Of a DNA stretch of 47,168 nucleotides, positions 1-9,018 are shown one piece after another (positions within the stretch are counted from its first letter, which is position 1; each line of letters opens with the position of its first letter). The notes beneath the pieces are model-generated. The model saw nothing but the letters and a program-made list of their open reading frames with translations, did no database searches and had not been told where the DNA came from. A program made the translations under genes and the position numbers. This DNA is from Afipia sp. (lineage in GTDB: Bacteria > Pseudomonadota > Alphaproteobacteria > Rhizobiales > Xanthobacteraceae), in the NCBI GenBank assembly GCA_017474385.1, contig JAFVHU010000004.1, positions 1-47,168 on the forward strand, read 5' to 3'.

Positions 1-1386
1 CAGCTGGAGCGTCTTCACCGGCACGTTACGCATCAGCACGTCAGGATGATCGGTGCCAAGGAAATGATCGTGCTCGCGGTTGCCGAAATACGGAAAGCCG
101 ACTGAAGCAACGTCATCCTGGATGTCCATCAGCGACAGCCGAAGTTTCGTCTCCCGCCCATCCGCCGTTCGCTCCTCGAGATTCCAGTTACCCTTCTCGC
201 CCCAGCGGAAGCCGATCGTTCCATTCGGAGCGACAATCTCACCGGAATTCTCGTCATAGGCGACGGTCTTCCATTCCGGGTTATTGGTTTCACCCAATGT
301 GGTGTCGAAGTCGGACGCACGTATAAAGCGCTCCGGCACATAGTACTCGCCCTGCTTCACCAGACGCACCAGCATAGGCATGTCAGTGTATTGACGCGCA
401 TAGTCGTTGAAGTACTTGGCCTGCCGATCGATGTGGAATTCGCGCAAGATAACATGACCCATCGCCATGGCGAGGGCGGCATCGGTGCCCTGCTTCGGCG
501 AAACCCATAGATCGGCGAATTTAGACGCTTCCGAATAATCCGGACAGATCACGACGCTCTTGGCGCCCTTGTAGCGAACCTCGGTGTAAAAATGAGCATC
601 TGGCGTACGCGTCTGCGGAACGTTGGAGCCCCACAGGATGAGAAAGCCCGAATTGTACCAATCGGCGCTTTCCGGCACGTCGGTCTGTTCGCCCCAAGTC
701 TGCGGCGATGCCGGCGGCAGGTCGCAATACCAGTCGTAGAACGACATGCACACGCCGCCGAGCAGCGACAGATACCGCGCGCCGGCGGCATAGCTCACCA
801 TCGACATCGCCGGAATTGGTGAAAAGCCGAAAATGCGATCCGGCCCGTAACTCTTCACGGTGTAGGCATTCGCGGCCGCAACGATCTCGTTGACCTCATC
901 CCAGCTTGCGCGCACGAAACCACCGAGACCACGCTTCTTGACATAGGAGCCGCGCTTCTCTGGATTCTCGACGATCGACTTCCATGCCGCGACCGGCGTC
1001 ATCATTACCCGCGCTTCGCGCCACAACTTCAGCAGCCGGGAACGTACCAGCGGATATTTCACGCGGTTACCGGAATAAAGATACCAACTGTAACTTGCGC
1101 CACGCGCGCATCCGCGCGGCTCATGATTTGGCAGATCAGGTCGCGTCCGCGGATAATCGGTCTGCTGGGTTTCCCAAGTAACGATGCCGCCTTTGACGTA
1201 GACTTTCCACGAGCAGGAGCCCGTACAATTGACGCCGTGCGTGGAGCGAACGATTTTGTCGTGCTGCCAGCGCTTGCGATAGCCATCCTCCCATGATCTG
1301 TCTTCGGAGGTCGTGATGCCATGGCCGCCGGCGAATTCGGCTTTGGCTCGCGTAAAGAACGTAAGCCGGTCAAGAAAATGGCTCAT
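1..1386 (-). CDS. narG: Respiratory nitrate reductase alpha subunit NarG, N-terminal part
   Basis: Catalytic subunit of the membrane-bound NarGHI enzyme, which reduces nitrate to nitrite with quinol electrons on the cytoplasmic side. The frame is open from ATG at 1386 to the left edge, so only about 460 of the usual roughly 1,240 residues are present. Visible are the N-terminal FS0 iron-sulfur ligands (His and Cys in HGVNCTGSCSW, then Cys in EPRGCARGASYSWY) and the segment DWYCDLPPASPQTWGEQTD, which carries the aspartate ligand of molybdenum known in NarG. A good ribosome site, TAAGGAG, precedes the ATG. It begins 11 bases after the narK stop, so it is cotranscribed with narK. narHJI are expected beyond the left edge, which I cannot see. 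Confidence 0.97.
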   Translation of the reverse strand, partial: MSHFLDRLTFFTRAKAEFAGGHGITTSEDRSWEDGYRKRWQHDKIVRSTHGVNCTGSCSWKVYVKGGIVTWETQQTDYPRTRPDLPNHEPRGCARGASYSWYLYSGNRVKYPLVRSRLLKLWREARVMMTPVAAWKSIVENPEKRGSYVKKRGLGGFVRASWDEVNEIVAAANAYTVKSYGPDRIFGFSPIPAMSMVSYAAGARYLSLLGGVCMSFYDWYCDLPPASPQTWGEQTDVPESADWYNSGFLILWGSNVPQTRTPDAHFYTEVRYKGAKSVVICPDYSEASKFADLWVSPKQGTDAALAMAMGHVILREFHIDRQAKYFNDYARQYTDMPMLVRLVKQGEYYVPERFIRASDFDTTLGETNNPEWKTVAYDENSGEIVAPNGTIGFRWGEKGNWNLEERTADGRETKLRLSLMDIQDDVASVGFPYFGNREHDHFLGTDHPDVLMRNVPVKTLQL

Positions 1387-1397
1387 CGTTTTTCTCC

Positions 1398-4142
1398 TTA
1401 CTGAGCTGGTTGGGTGGCGGACGCCGATACGCCCCGCCGTTCGATGTCATGAAGCAGGCCGCCCCTGCGGGTGTAGACGGCCCAGGTGATCAGTACGCAC
1501 GTCACATAGAAGATGAAAAATCCCCACAGGGCCGCCTGTACGCCGCCGGTGAGATCGATCGATGTTCCATAGGACTTCGGAATGAAGAATGCGCCGAATG
1601 CTGCAATCGCCGAGGTGAAGCCCGTGATCGCGGCCGACTCTTTCTCCGCCTGACGCATGCGCGTCGTGACGTCAGCTCCTGGCATCAAGCGGTCAATCTC
1701 CTTGCGCATGATGTTCGGGATCATCTGGAAGGTCGATGCGTTGCCGACGCCCGTCGCAAAGAACAGAAACAGGAACATGGCGAAGAAGCCCCAGAACGCG
1801 CCCCGCTGATCCTTGATACCGAGAAAATAGAGAATCCCGACGACGCCCATCATCATCGCCACGAACACCCACAGGGTGACGCGGCCTCCGCCCCATTTGT
1901 CGGAGATCCAGCCGGTGGCCGACCGGGACAAGGCACCCACCAGCGGTCCCAGAAACACGAACGGCATTGCATCGACCGCCGGAAACTGCGTCTTCGCCAG
2001 CAGCGGGAAGCCCGCCGCATAACCGATGAACGAGCCGAAGGTGCCAGTATAAAGCCAGCACATAATCCAGTTATGCTTGCGTTTGAATATCACGACCTGA
2101 TCCGCGAACGAGGCCTTCGCCGAAGCAATGTCGTTCATTCCGAACCAGGCGGCGAAGGCACTCGCCGCGATAAACGGCACCCAGATGAAGCCGGCATTCT
2201 GCAACCAGAGCGGTGCCTGCTGCGTGCCGCTTGTCACCATCGCCGGATCGCCGCCGAACCAGCCGAACACGCCCGCGGTGATCACGAGCGGCACCACGAA
2301 CTGCACGGTGCTGACCCCGAGATTGCCGAGTCCGGCGTTGAGCGCGAGCGCATTCCCCTTTTCGGAACGCGGGAAGAAGAACGAGATGTTCGCCATCGAA
2401 GAAGCGAAGTTTCCTCCGCCCAGCCCGCACAACAGCGCCAGCACGAGGAAAAGGGCATAAGGAGTCGACGGGTTCTGCACGGCATAGCCGATGCCGACAG
2501 CCGGGATCATCAACGACCAAGTCGCGAGCGTCGTCCACAGCCGTCCGCCGAAGATCGGCACCATGAACGAATAGAAGATGCGCAGCACCGCACCGGAAAT
2601 ACCTGGCAACGCAGCCAGCCAAAACAACTCCGCCGTGGTGAACTTGAAGCCGACCGCTGGCAGCTTCGCCACGACCACCGACCATACCTGCCAGATCGCG
2701 AACGACAGCAGCAGCGAAGGGATCGATATCCATAAGTTGCGCCGCGCGATGGCGCGCCCCGTCGTATCCCAGAACGTCTTGTCCTCAGGACGCCAGTCGG
2801 TCAACACCACGCCGGACAGAGCGCCGACATGTTCCGGCTTGTGGATTTCTTCCATTTCGGGGAATTCGGGCAACTTTCTCAGTGCCTCGCCCGAAACACC
2901 GCGCTCCATCTGTCGGATGGCAAGATGCATCCAGGCAAGCGAGGCTGCAACCAGGACGAACAGCAGCATGAAACAGCTCGTCCACAACCCGGTGAGGTCG
3001 TTAAGCGCACCGAACACAATCGGAAGCACAAAGCCGCCGAGGCCGCCGATCATCCCGACGAGGCCGCCAACCGCACCAACATGCTTGGGATAATAGACCG
3101 GGATGTGCTTGAAGACGGCCGCCTTGCCGAGCGCCATGAAGAAGCCAAGCACGAACACAGTGACGGTGAAGGGCACGAGGCCCATTTCCATATGAAAACT
3201 CACCGGCCCGGACACGGTCCGCACGATGTAATCGGCCGGCGGATAGGACAGGATGAACGTACAAAGCACGCCGACGAGGAGTGTCCAGTACATCACCCGG
3301 CGCGCGCCATACCGATCCGACAGGTGTCCGCCATATGCGCGGAACACGCTGGCGGGAAACGAGAACATGGCCGCGACCATGCCCGCGGCTTTGATGTTCA
3401 CGCCGTAAACGTTAATCAGATACTGCGGCAACCACAGCGAAAGAGCGACGAATGCGCCGAAAACGAAGAAGTAGTAAAGCGCAAAGCGCCAAACCTGAAT
3501 ATTTTTGAGAGATTCGAGTTCCAGCCACGCGCTCTTCGGTTTCTCATGATTTTTCCGGCGCGCGAGCACAACCGGATCTTCTTCCGAGAACAGCCAGAAG
3601 ATAATGGCCATCGCGCCAATCGCCAGCGCCCACACCTGCGCAACGGTTTGCCATCCATAAGCAACCAGCACGAACGGCGCCACGAATTTTGTGACTGCAG
3701 CGCCGACATTGCCCGCGCCGAAGATGCCAAGCGCCGTACCCTGCTTACCTGCTGGGTAGAAGCGCGAGACGTAGGCGACGCCGACCGCAAACGAGCCACC
3801 GGCTATGCCGACGAAGAGCGCGGCGATCAGAAACTGCGGATAGGTATGCGCCCATGTCAGCAGATAGGTGGCAATCGCAGCCGCCAGCATCACAACGGTG
3901 TAGATGCGCCTGCCACCGTACTGGTCGGTCCACACACCGAGGACCAGCCGAATTAGCGATCCGCTCAAGATGGGCGTGCCAACCAGAAGTCCGAATTGGG
4001 TTTCGTTAAGGCCCAGATCCTGCTTGATGCGGATGCCGATGATCGAGAAGATCGTCCAAACTGCAAAGCAGATCGTGAAAGCAATGGTCGAAAGCCAAAG
4101 CGCCCGACCTGGAGCCGTACCGACTGGACTTGACCCGCTCAT
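1398..4142 (-). CDS. narK: Fused NarK1-NarK2 nitrate/nitrite transporter
   Basis: Inner-membrane major facilitator protein of 914 residues, about twice the usual 430-460, consisting of two complete NarK modules in tandem. Module 1 (about residues 15-415) has the nitrate-signature-like GNVGAAVTK; module 2 (about 470-895) has GLGNLGVSTVQFV. Both carry the Gly-rich helices typical of the nitrate/nitrite porter family. In Paracoccus-type fusions, one half is reported to work as nitrate/proton symport and the other as nitrate/nitrite exchange; that division is known of the family, not seen here. It is the first gene of the nar operon. A FixK/FNR-type box lies about 64 bases upstream of the ATG. 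The linker between modules (about residues 415-470) is hydrophilic. Confidence 0.95.
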   Translation of the reverse strand: MSGSSPVGTAPGRALWLSTIAFTICFAVWTIFSIIGIRIKQDLGLNETQFGLLVGTPILSGSLIRLVLGVWTDQYGGRRIYTVVMLAAAIATYLLTWAHTYPQFLIAALFVGIAGGSFAVGVAYVSRFYPAGKQGTALGIFGAGNVGAAVTKFVAPFVLVAYGWQTVAQVWALAIGAMAIIFWLFSEEDPVVLARRKNHEKPKSAWLELESLKNIQVWRFALYYFFVFGAFVALSLWLPQYLINVYGVNIKAAGMVAAMFSFPASVFRAYGGHLSDRYGARRVMYWTLLVGVLCTFILSYPPADYIVRTVSGPVSFHMEMGLVPFTVTVFVLGFFMALGKAAVFKHIPVYYPKHVGAVGGLVGMIGGLGGFVLPIVFGALNDLTGLWTSCFMLLFVLVAASLAWMHLAIRQMERGVSGEALRKLPEFPEMEEIHKPEHVGALSGVVLTDWRPEDKTFWDTTGRAIARRNLWISIPSLLLSFAIWQVWSVVVAKLPAVGFKFTTAELFWLAALPGISGAVLRIFYSFMVPIFGGRLWTTLATWSLMIPAVGIGYAVQNPSTPYALFLVLALLCGLGGGNFASSMANISFFFPRSEKGNALALNAGLGNLGVSTVQFVVPLVITAGVFGWFGGDPAMVTSGTQQAPLWLQNAGFIWVPFIAASAFAAWFGMNDIASAKASFADQVVIFKRKHNWIMCWLYTGTFGSFIGYAAGFPLLAKTQFPAVDAMPFVFLGPLVGALSRSATGWISDKWGGGRVTLWVFVAMMMGVVGILYFLGIKDQRGAFWGFFAMFLFLFFATGVGNASTFQMIPNIMRKEIDRLMPGADVTTRMRQAEKESAAITGFTSAIAAFGAFFIPKSYGTSIDLTGGVQAALWGFFIFYVTCVLITWAVYTRRGGLLHDIERRGVSASATQPAQ

Positions 4143-4198
4143 AGTGCATCCCCAAAACCCGTATGGGTTGGAGATCGCCTCTTGAGGCCGGAATTGAT

Positions 4199-4212
4199 TT
4201 GCGCTGGATCAA
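4199..4212 (-). promoter_or_regulatory. FixK/FNR-type box of the nar operon
   Basis: TTGCGCTGGATCAA fits the rhizobial FixK2 pattern TTG(A/C)-N6-(T/G)CAA. Its centre is 64 bases before the narK ATG, which allows activation from -41.5 with a short leader. A second, imperfect box (TTGATAAACATCAC, 4303-4316) lies about 35 bases before the divergent regulator gene and could serve its own control; that one is weaker. Confidence 0.6.
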
Positions 4213-4344
4213 GCTGGGGCCGGTCAGCGGTGACTTATATGAAAATAGGCATTGCTGCTTGATGTTTTGTGCATTGCGAAATGACGTTTGTTGCATTCTG
4301 AATTGATAAACATCACAATCCATCAGCGATCCTGAAGCGGAGCG

Positions 4345-5049
4345 ATGCCATTGCGTCCCCATGAACTCCAACAGTTGCGGAAATTGCCGCTGTTTGCCGA
4401 AATGAGTCTAGAGAATCTGGAGCGTCTGCTGGATGCTGCATTGCTTCAGCAATTTCCAGCCGGTGTCGTCCTGATCCATGAAGGCGATCAGGCCGACTTC
4501 CTTCATGTGCTGATCGACGGCCTCGCCGAGATTTACACCGAGCAGGATGGTGGAGAGTGGGGGATCTCACTGGTCAATCCGGTATCGACTTTCATTCTTG
4601 CAGCCATCGTCAGCGACCAACCCTATTTGAATTCGGCAAGAACGCTGGTTGAATCACGCGTTCTGCTGATTCCCGCAAAGCGAGCCCGCGAGATTTTCGA
4701 TCAGGACGTCGCCTTTGCCCGCATGGTCGCAAAAGAACTTGCGCTCGCTTACCGCGGATCGGTCAAGAAACTCAAAGGATACATGGCACGGTCGAGCGTC
4801 GAACGGCTGGCCAACTGGTTATTGGCCGAGGCTCAGAAGGACATTGATCAAGGAAATGTCGTGATTCCATTCGACCGCGGCACGCTGGCGTCACACATTG
4901 GCACCACGCGGGAAAACCTATCACGAAGCCTTGCGTATCTAACCGAGTACGGTGTGCGGATTCGAGGACGTGAGATTGTCATGGACGACAAGGAGCAACT
5001 CGCTGCCTTCGCGCGTCCGCAGCGACTCATCGACGATCCGACATCGTAA
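4345..5049 (+). CDS. Crp/Fnr-family transcription regulator, NarR/Dnr-like
   Basis: Cytoplasmic dimeric regulator of 234 residues: cyclic-nucleotide-binding fold (about 10-125), dimerisation helix (about 125-150) and winged helix-turn-helix near residues 180-205 (TLASHIGTTRENLSRSL). The recognition helix carries E-x-x-S-R, the arrangement that reads TTGA half-sites in FNR-like proteins. There is no N-terminal cysteine cluster of the FNR kind, so direct Fe-S oxygen sensing is unlikely. Its position divergent from narK-narG suggests a NarR/Dnr-type regulator responding to nitrate, nitrite or NO. That is inference from context; the ligand cannot be read from the sequence. Confidence 0.85.
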   Translation: MPLRPHELQQLRKLPLFAEMSLENLERLLDAALLQQFPAGVVLIHEGDQADFLHVLIDGLAEIYTEQDGGEWGISLVNPVSTFILAAIVSDQPYLNSARTLVESRVLLIPAKRAREIFDQDVAFARMVAKELALAYRGSVKKLKGYMARSSVERLANWLLAEAQKDIDQGNVVIPFDRGTLASHIGTTRENLSRSLAYLTEYGVRIRGREIVMDDKEQLAAFARPQRLIDDPTS

Positions 5050-5146
5050 GCGCCCGCACCGCAGTCAGCACGATGCAAGAGCTCTTTCGCGGGAAACTAG
5101 GCCCCGCCATACTTGATTTATTGCGACATATGACACATATTTAAGT

Positions 5147-5156
5147 GACACGTGTC
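5147..5156 (+). promoter_or_regulatory. Palindrome before the toxin-antitoxin operon
   Basis: The perfect 10-bp palindrome GACACGTGTC lies 14 bases before the antitoxin ATG. A related half-site, GACATATGACAC, occurs at 5134-5145. Two similar elements directly before an autoregulated Xre antitoxin gene make an operator likely. This is inference. Confidence 0.45.
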
Positions 5157-5170
5157 AGAGGGGCGCCACC

Positions 5171-5653
5171 ATGGCCGTCGCCGAAAAACCGGGTTCGAAG
5201 GGGTCCGGGGATCATTTGCAGAAAGTGGCCGAACTGCTTGGTGGGCCGCGCATCCTGTCGCGCCCCATCACAAGCTCCCTCGACGCCCATGAGCTGTTGG
5301 TGCATGGGCTGCCCGGATCCGCGCTGAACCACCTCATTCACGGGCTCCTCGTGATTCACAAGACGGACTCGCTGGAAAAAGCCGTCGGAATGAGCCTTCG
5401 CACCTTTCAGCGGCGCAAGGACGCTCCCGACAAGCCGCTCAGCCAGGAACAAAGCGGGCGAACCTGGAAGTTTGCCGATATCCTGGCCAAGGCCACTGAC
5501 GTATTCGGCTCGCAGGGAGAGGCCGAGCAGTGGCTTGAGCGTCCGGCTATCGGACTTGACCAGCGCCGCCCGATCGATCTGCTTGCCACGCCAGCGGGCA
5601 TCGAGCTAGTTGAGCAGCATCTCGAACGCCTCGCACACGGCGTCTATGCATGA
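5171..5653 (+). CDS. Xre/MbcA/ParS-type antitoxin
   Basis: Antitoxin of 160 residues that should bind and neutralise the RES toxin encoded next to it and repress their shared promoter. The N-terminal two thirds are helical with a helix-turn-helix-like region (about 60-95, including KAVGMSLRTFQRRK). The C-terminal part (about 105-158, FGSQGEAEQWLERPAIGLDQ, then RPIDLLATPAGIELVEQHL) is the DUF2384 domain that inserts into RES toxins in known complexes. Its last codons overlap the toxin start by 4 bases (ATGA), which indicates translational coupling. AGAGGGG lies just before the ATG. Confidence 0.9.
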   Translation: MAVAEKPGSKGSGDHLQKVAELLGGPRILSRPITSSLDAHELLVHGLPGSALNHLIHGLLVIHKTDSLEKAVGMSLRTFQRRKDAPDKPLSQEQSGRTWKFADILAKATDVFGSQGEAEQWLERPAIGLDQRRPIDLLATPAGIELVEQHLERLAHGVYA

Positions 5654-6174
5654 CGCCCTTGCCAGTGCCGTTGGGAGGCAGCCATCTCATCGCCTGGCGC
5701 CTCGATCAGGCGCGCTTCGCATCGACCTGGGATAGTGGCGAAGGCGCTTTCCAGTTCGGCGGCCGATGGAACAGCAAAGGTGTTCGCGTCGTCTATAGCG
5801 CCCTCGATCCCGCGACCGCGATCCTCGAAGTCGCGGTTCACAAAGGCTTCAAAGCGCTCGACACGCTGCCACATGTCCTGACTGCGCTTCATGTCGGCGA
5901 CGTGTCTGGCGTTCATGTGGTTCAGCCTGCCGACGTTCCCAACGTCAACTGGCTGCGGCCCGGAATCCCAAGCGCAGGACAGCAGGCGTTCGGTGATGCG
6001 CTTCTGACCAAGCACCAGTTCGTCGTCATTCCAAGCGCGGTGTCCACCCATAGCTGGAATCTGATCTTCGATCCGACCAAGGCGACAGGCGCATACCAGC
6101 AGCACATTCAGGAAGCCTTCGCACTCGATATGCGTCTCCATCTTCCGGCTTTGACGCCAGGATCATCTCCATAG
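5650..6174 (+). CDS. RES-domain toxin
   Basis: Toxin of 174 residues. RES toxins of the MbcT/ParT group attack NAD+ or ADP-ribosylate targets, arresting growth when the antitoxin is lost. The family's conserved R-E-S residues can be placed: Arg in GGRWNSKG (about 37-44) and in the early WRLDQARF, Glu in ATAILEVAVHKG (about 56-67), and Ser in VVIPSAV (about 124-130). Length is normal for the family. It follows the antitoxin by an ATGA overlap. Whether it kills through NAD+ loss or ADP-ribosylation cannot be decided from sequence. Confidence 0.92.
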   Translation: MTPLPVPLGGSHLIAWRLDQARFASTWDSGEGAFQFGGRWNSKGVRVVYSALDPATAILEVAVHKGFKALDTLPHVLTALHVGDVSGVHVVQPADVPNVNWLRPGIPSAGQQAFGDALLTKHQFVVIPSAVSTHSWNLIFDPTKATGAYQQHIQEAFALDMRLHLPALTPGSSP

Positions 6175-6684
6175 CAGCGACCGACGCAGCGCTGCCGCCG
6201 AGCGCGCCGATATCCATCGATGCTGATATGATCAATGAGGGCCGCAATTCGATGAGGTGGTGGAAGGAAACGCTTCACCAAGCCGCCGATCATCAATGGG
6301 ACGCATCTGATGGCGGTACAAGAACAGTAGCCCGATGCCCAGTCGTTGGTGCGCTTCGGGAACATCCACGCGATAATCCGAGATTTACGTGCGCTGGATG
6401 CTCTTGTTTTCAACATGATATTCCGGAAAACCATAATTTATAATCGATCAAATGTAAGGGGCGAATCTCCGTTCTTTGATTCAAAGCAAACAATGGCAGA
6501 TAAAAATCCCGTAAACGACATCTGATCCAGACAGCCCAACTGCCATCCAGATCAATCTCGACAATTCATGTCAGGTCGATAGTGCACCCGCGCGACATTT
6601 GACAAATCTCTTGTCATGTGGATTTTGCCATAAAAGATATATTTGATATGTATCTTTTAGAACCGATCTAAATAATCACGCTGC
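6175..6684. other. 510-base stretch without a convincing gene
   Basis: Short frames exist on both strands (for example 6228-6443 plus and 6108-6434 minus), but none has a recognisable domain or ribosome site and all are poorly biased. The stretch turns AT-rich towards the TonB receptor gene. It contains TGACAA/TTGTCA (6600-6616) and a 9-bp inverted repeat (6631-6659), listed separately. The left half may be decayed sequence. Confidence 0.4.
6631..6659 (+). promoter_or_regulatory. AT-rich inverted repeat before the TonB/ABC operon
   Basis: TAAAAGATA and TATCTTTTA are perfect 9-base arms around an 11-base centre, ending about 25 bases before the first ATG of the TonB receptor gene. A second pair, TGACAA/TTGTCA, lies 15 bases further upstream. 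The placement suits a repressor operator, and metal-responsive control would be logical. It matches no Fur, Zur or ModE consensus that I can name, so the regulator is unknown. Confidence 0.4.
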
Positions 6685-8988
6685 ATGGTAACTGGGGCAA
6701 CTGGAATGAAGCAGGAAGTTTTGCGGCACGCGATTGCGACTGAGACGCATTTGCCGACGGCGCCATCGCAGATCATCACACCACTGACAATCGCGATGTT
6801 ATTGTGCACGACCACCGGCCAAGTTTGCTTTGCACAATCTGCAACGCCGGGCGCGACGATGACTCTCGATCCGATCAACGTCGAAAGCTCGCAAAATGTA
6901 TCATCGGGCTCCTTGCGTGAGCGATTGAATGCGCTTCCGGGTGGAGTTGGGTTGATTACCGCGAACGAAATGCCTGAGACAGCCAATCTCACGTTGTCCA
7001 AGGCCCTCAGCAGCGTTCCCGGCGTCGTCGTGCAGGATTTCTTCGGCGGCAACGATCAGCCGCGCGTCCAGATTCGCGGATCGGGCCTTCAACAGAACCC
7101 CGTCGAACGCGGCATCCTGGTTCTTCAGAACGGCCTTCCCATCAACCGTGCTGATGGCTCCTACATCGTCGGCTTCGCCAATCCACAGCAGGCTGATTCG
7201 ATCGAAGTCTATCGTGGCTACATGGCCAACCGGCTCGGCGCGACCGTGCTCGGTGGCGCCATCAACTTCGCCTCGCCGACGGGATCCAATTCACCCGGCA
7301 CGAAAGCCGTGATCAGCGGAGGCAGCTTCGGACAATTCAATTTCGGGGGGCAGGCTGGCGGCAAGAAGGACAATGTTGACGCCCTGATCCAGGCCGACAT
7401 CAGCCGGCGCGACGGCTTCCGCGACTACAATGAATCCCAACGCATCAACGTGAACGGTAATATCGGCGTCGAACTGTCGGAGAACGTGACCACGCGCTTT
7501 TTCGCAGGTTATACCGATCTCGGATTCGACGTCGCGGGGCCGCTGACAAAAGCGATGATGGAAGGCAATCCGCGGCAGGTCGCCACCGGGCCGACCTTCA
7601 TCCCGCCCAGCACGTCAATCAATCCGGGACCAAATGTCGTGCGCGACAAGCCGCGACGCGAGGCCAGCCAGTTCCTGATCGGATCGCGGACGACTGCCAC
7701 CTTTGACGCCCACATCTACGATGTAGCGCTCGGCTACACCTACACCGACGACATGTTCCGGTTCCCAATCTCATCAGGTGTGCGGACCACCACGGGCGGC
7801 GACTTCACCGGTCTTGTGCGCTACGCCTACAAGCCGGACGCGGCGAGCCTGCTGCCACTGTTCGAGAGCACGGCGCAATACACCATCGGCTCCGCGGATC
7901 GCGGCAATTACATCAATCAGGGCGGAAGGACCGGCGCCAAATTCGGCGAGAGCGAACTCGATGCGACGACGCTGTCGCTCTATTCGGGCCTGAACCTCCC
8001 TGTCTGGCAATCGGTCTTCCTATCGCCCGCGATTTCCTACGCCTATGCAACGCGCGATAACAAGGACACCTACAATCTCGCGACACGCCCGACGATCGCC
8101 TACAATCCGGCCAATCCTACGATGCTGCTGCCCAACGGCGCTGTCCCGACTGTCAGCACGAACTACAACAGGACATACAGCGGCTGGAATCCGAGCCTCG
8201 GCCTGAGCTATCGACCCGACAGCAATCAGACCATCTTCGCCGCGGTCAGCCGCAGCTTCGAGCCCCCGACGCATGACGATTTGCTGGCAACCATCAACGG
8301 CACGCCCAACAGCAGCGCAGGCCGTCCGGCTCCCGGGAATCCCGGCCTAGTCTCCGCCGCATTCCTTACTCCGAACCTGAAAGCCCAGACCGCAACGACC
8401 ATCGAAGGCGGCTGGCGCGGCCAGCGTAACGTCTTCTCGTGGGATGCGGTGGTTTACTACTCTTGGGTGAACAACGAACTGCTCAGCCTGCGCGATGCAA
8501 CGGGCGCATCGATCGGCGCTATCAACGCCGACAAGACGACGCATTTCGGCATCGAGCTTGGAGGCGGCGCGAAGCTGTCCGAACAGCTCACCACCCGCGT
8601 CGCCTACACCTATCAGGATTTCCGCTTCAAGGACGATCCGGTGCGCGGCAACAATCGCTTGGCCGGCGCACCCCGCCATCTCATCAACGCCATGCTGCAA
8701 TTCCAGGCGACTGACGCGTGGAGACTTCAAGGCGCGGTGCGATGGAGTCCCGACAAGACGCCGGTCGACAACATGAACACTTTGTTTGCTGATCCGTATG
8801 CCGTCGTCGATGTGCGGACCGAATACAAGCTCAACCAGCATTTCACGCTGTTCGCGGAAGTCACCAACCTGTTCAACGAGACCTACGCCTCATCGACACT
8901 GATCGTCGATGTGGCGCGGCCGGATCAGGCAGCGTTCCTGCCCGGCGACGGGCGAGGTTATTACGGAGGCATCAAGGCAAAGTTCTAG
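6685..8988 (+). CDS. TonB-dependent outer-membrane receptor
   Basis: Outer-membrane gated barrel of up to 767 residues that imports a scarce ligand using TonB energy. An N-terminal signal region (hydrophobic IITPLTIAMLL, then a likely cut after VCFAQS) is followed by a plug domain (about 60-180, with the typical ALSSVPGVVVQDFFGGNDQ and later IEVYRGYMANRLG). The beta-barrel ends in the canonical terminal strand GGIKAKF. The start is uncertain: ATG at 6706 (MKQEVLRH) has GGGG in front of it and may be the true start. The ABC import genes and nnrS follow within 31 bases, so the ligand probably continues through that transporter. The barrel resembles FecA/siderophore-type receptors, but the ligand cannot be named. 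Confidence 0.93.
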   Translation: MVTGATGMKQEVLRHAIATETHLPTAPSQIITPLTIAMLLCTTTGQVCFAQSATPGATMTLDPINVESSQNVSSGSLRERLNALPGGVGLITANEMPETANLTLSKALSSVPGVVVQDFFGGNDQPRVQIRGSGLQQNPVERGILVLQNGLPINRADGSYIVGFANPQQADSIEVYRGYMANRLGATVLGGAINFASPTGSNSPGTKAVISGGSFGQFNFGGQAGGKKDNVDALIQADISRRDGFRDYNESQRINVNGNIGVELSENVTTRFFAGYTDLGFDVAGPLTKAMMEGNPRQVATGPTFIPPSTSINPGPNVVRDKPRREASQFLIGSRTTATFDAHIYDVALGYTYTDDMFRFPISSGVRTTTGGDFTGLVRYAYKPDAASLLPLFESTAQYTIGSADRGNYINQGGRTGAKFGESELDATTLSLYSGLNLPVWQSVFLSPAISYAYATRDNKDTYNLATRPTIAYNPANPTMLLPNGAVPTVSTNYNRTYSGWNPSLGLSYRPDSNQTIFAAVSRSFEPPTHDDLLATINGTPNSSAGRPAPGNPGLVSAAFLTPNLKAQTATTIEGGWRGQRNVFSWDAVVYYSWVNNELLSLRDATGASIGAINADKTTHFGIELGGGAKLSEQLTTRVAYTYQDFRFKDDPVRGNNRLAGAPRHLINAMLQFQATDAWRLQGAVRWSPDKTPVDNMNTLFADPYAVVDVRTEYKLNQHFTLFAEVTNLFNETYASSTLIVDVARPDQAAFLPGDGRGYYGGIKAKF

Positions 8989-9018
8989 GCGCCCCGAAAT
9001 CCAGGACAGGAAGTTTCC

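Noticed and set aside
1410-3956. Long plus-strand frames opposite narK (441 and 375 codons)
   Set aside because: They are Arg/His/Asp-rich antisense shadows of the clearly coding NarK frame.
5058-5160. Search for an FNR/FixK box before the toxin-antitoxin genes
   Set aside because: The gap contains TTGATTTATTGCGAC but no second half-site; the palindromes there fit antitoxin autoregulation better.
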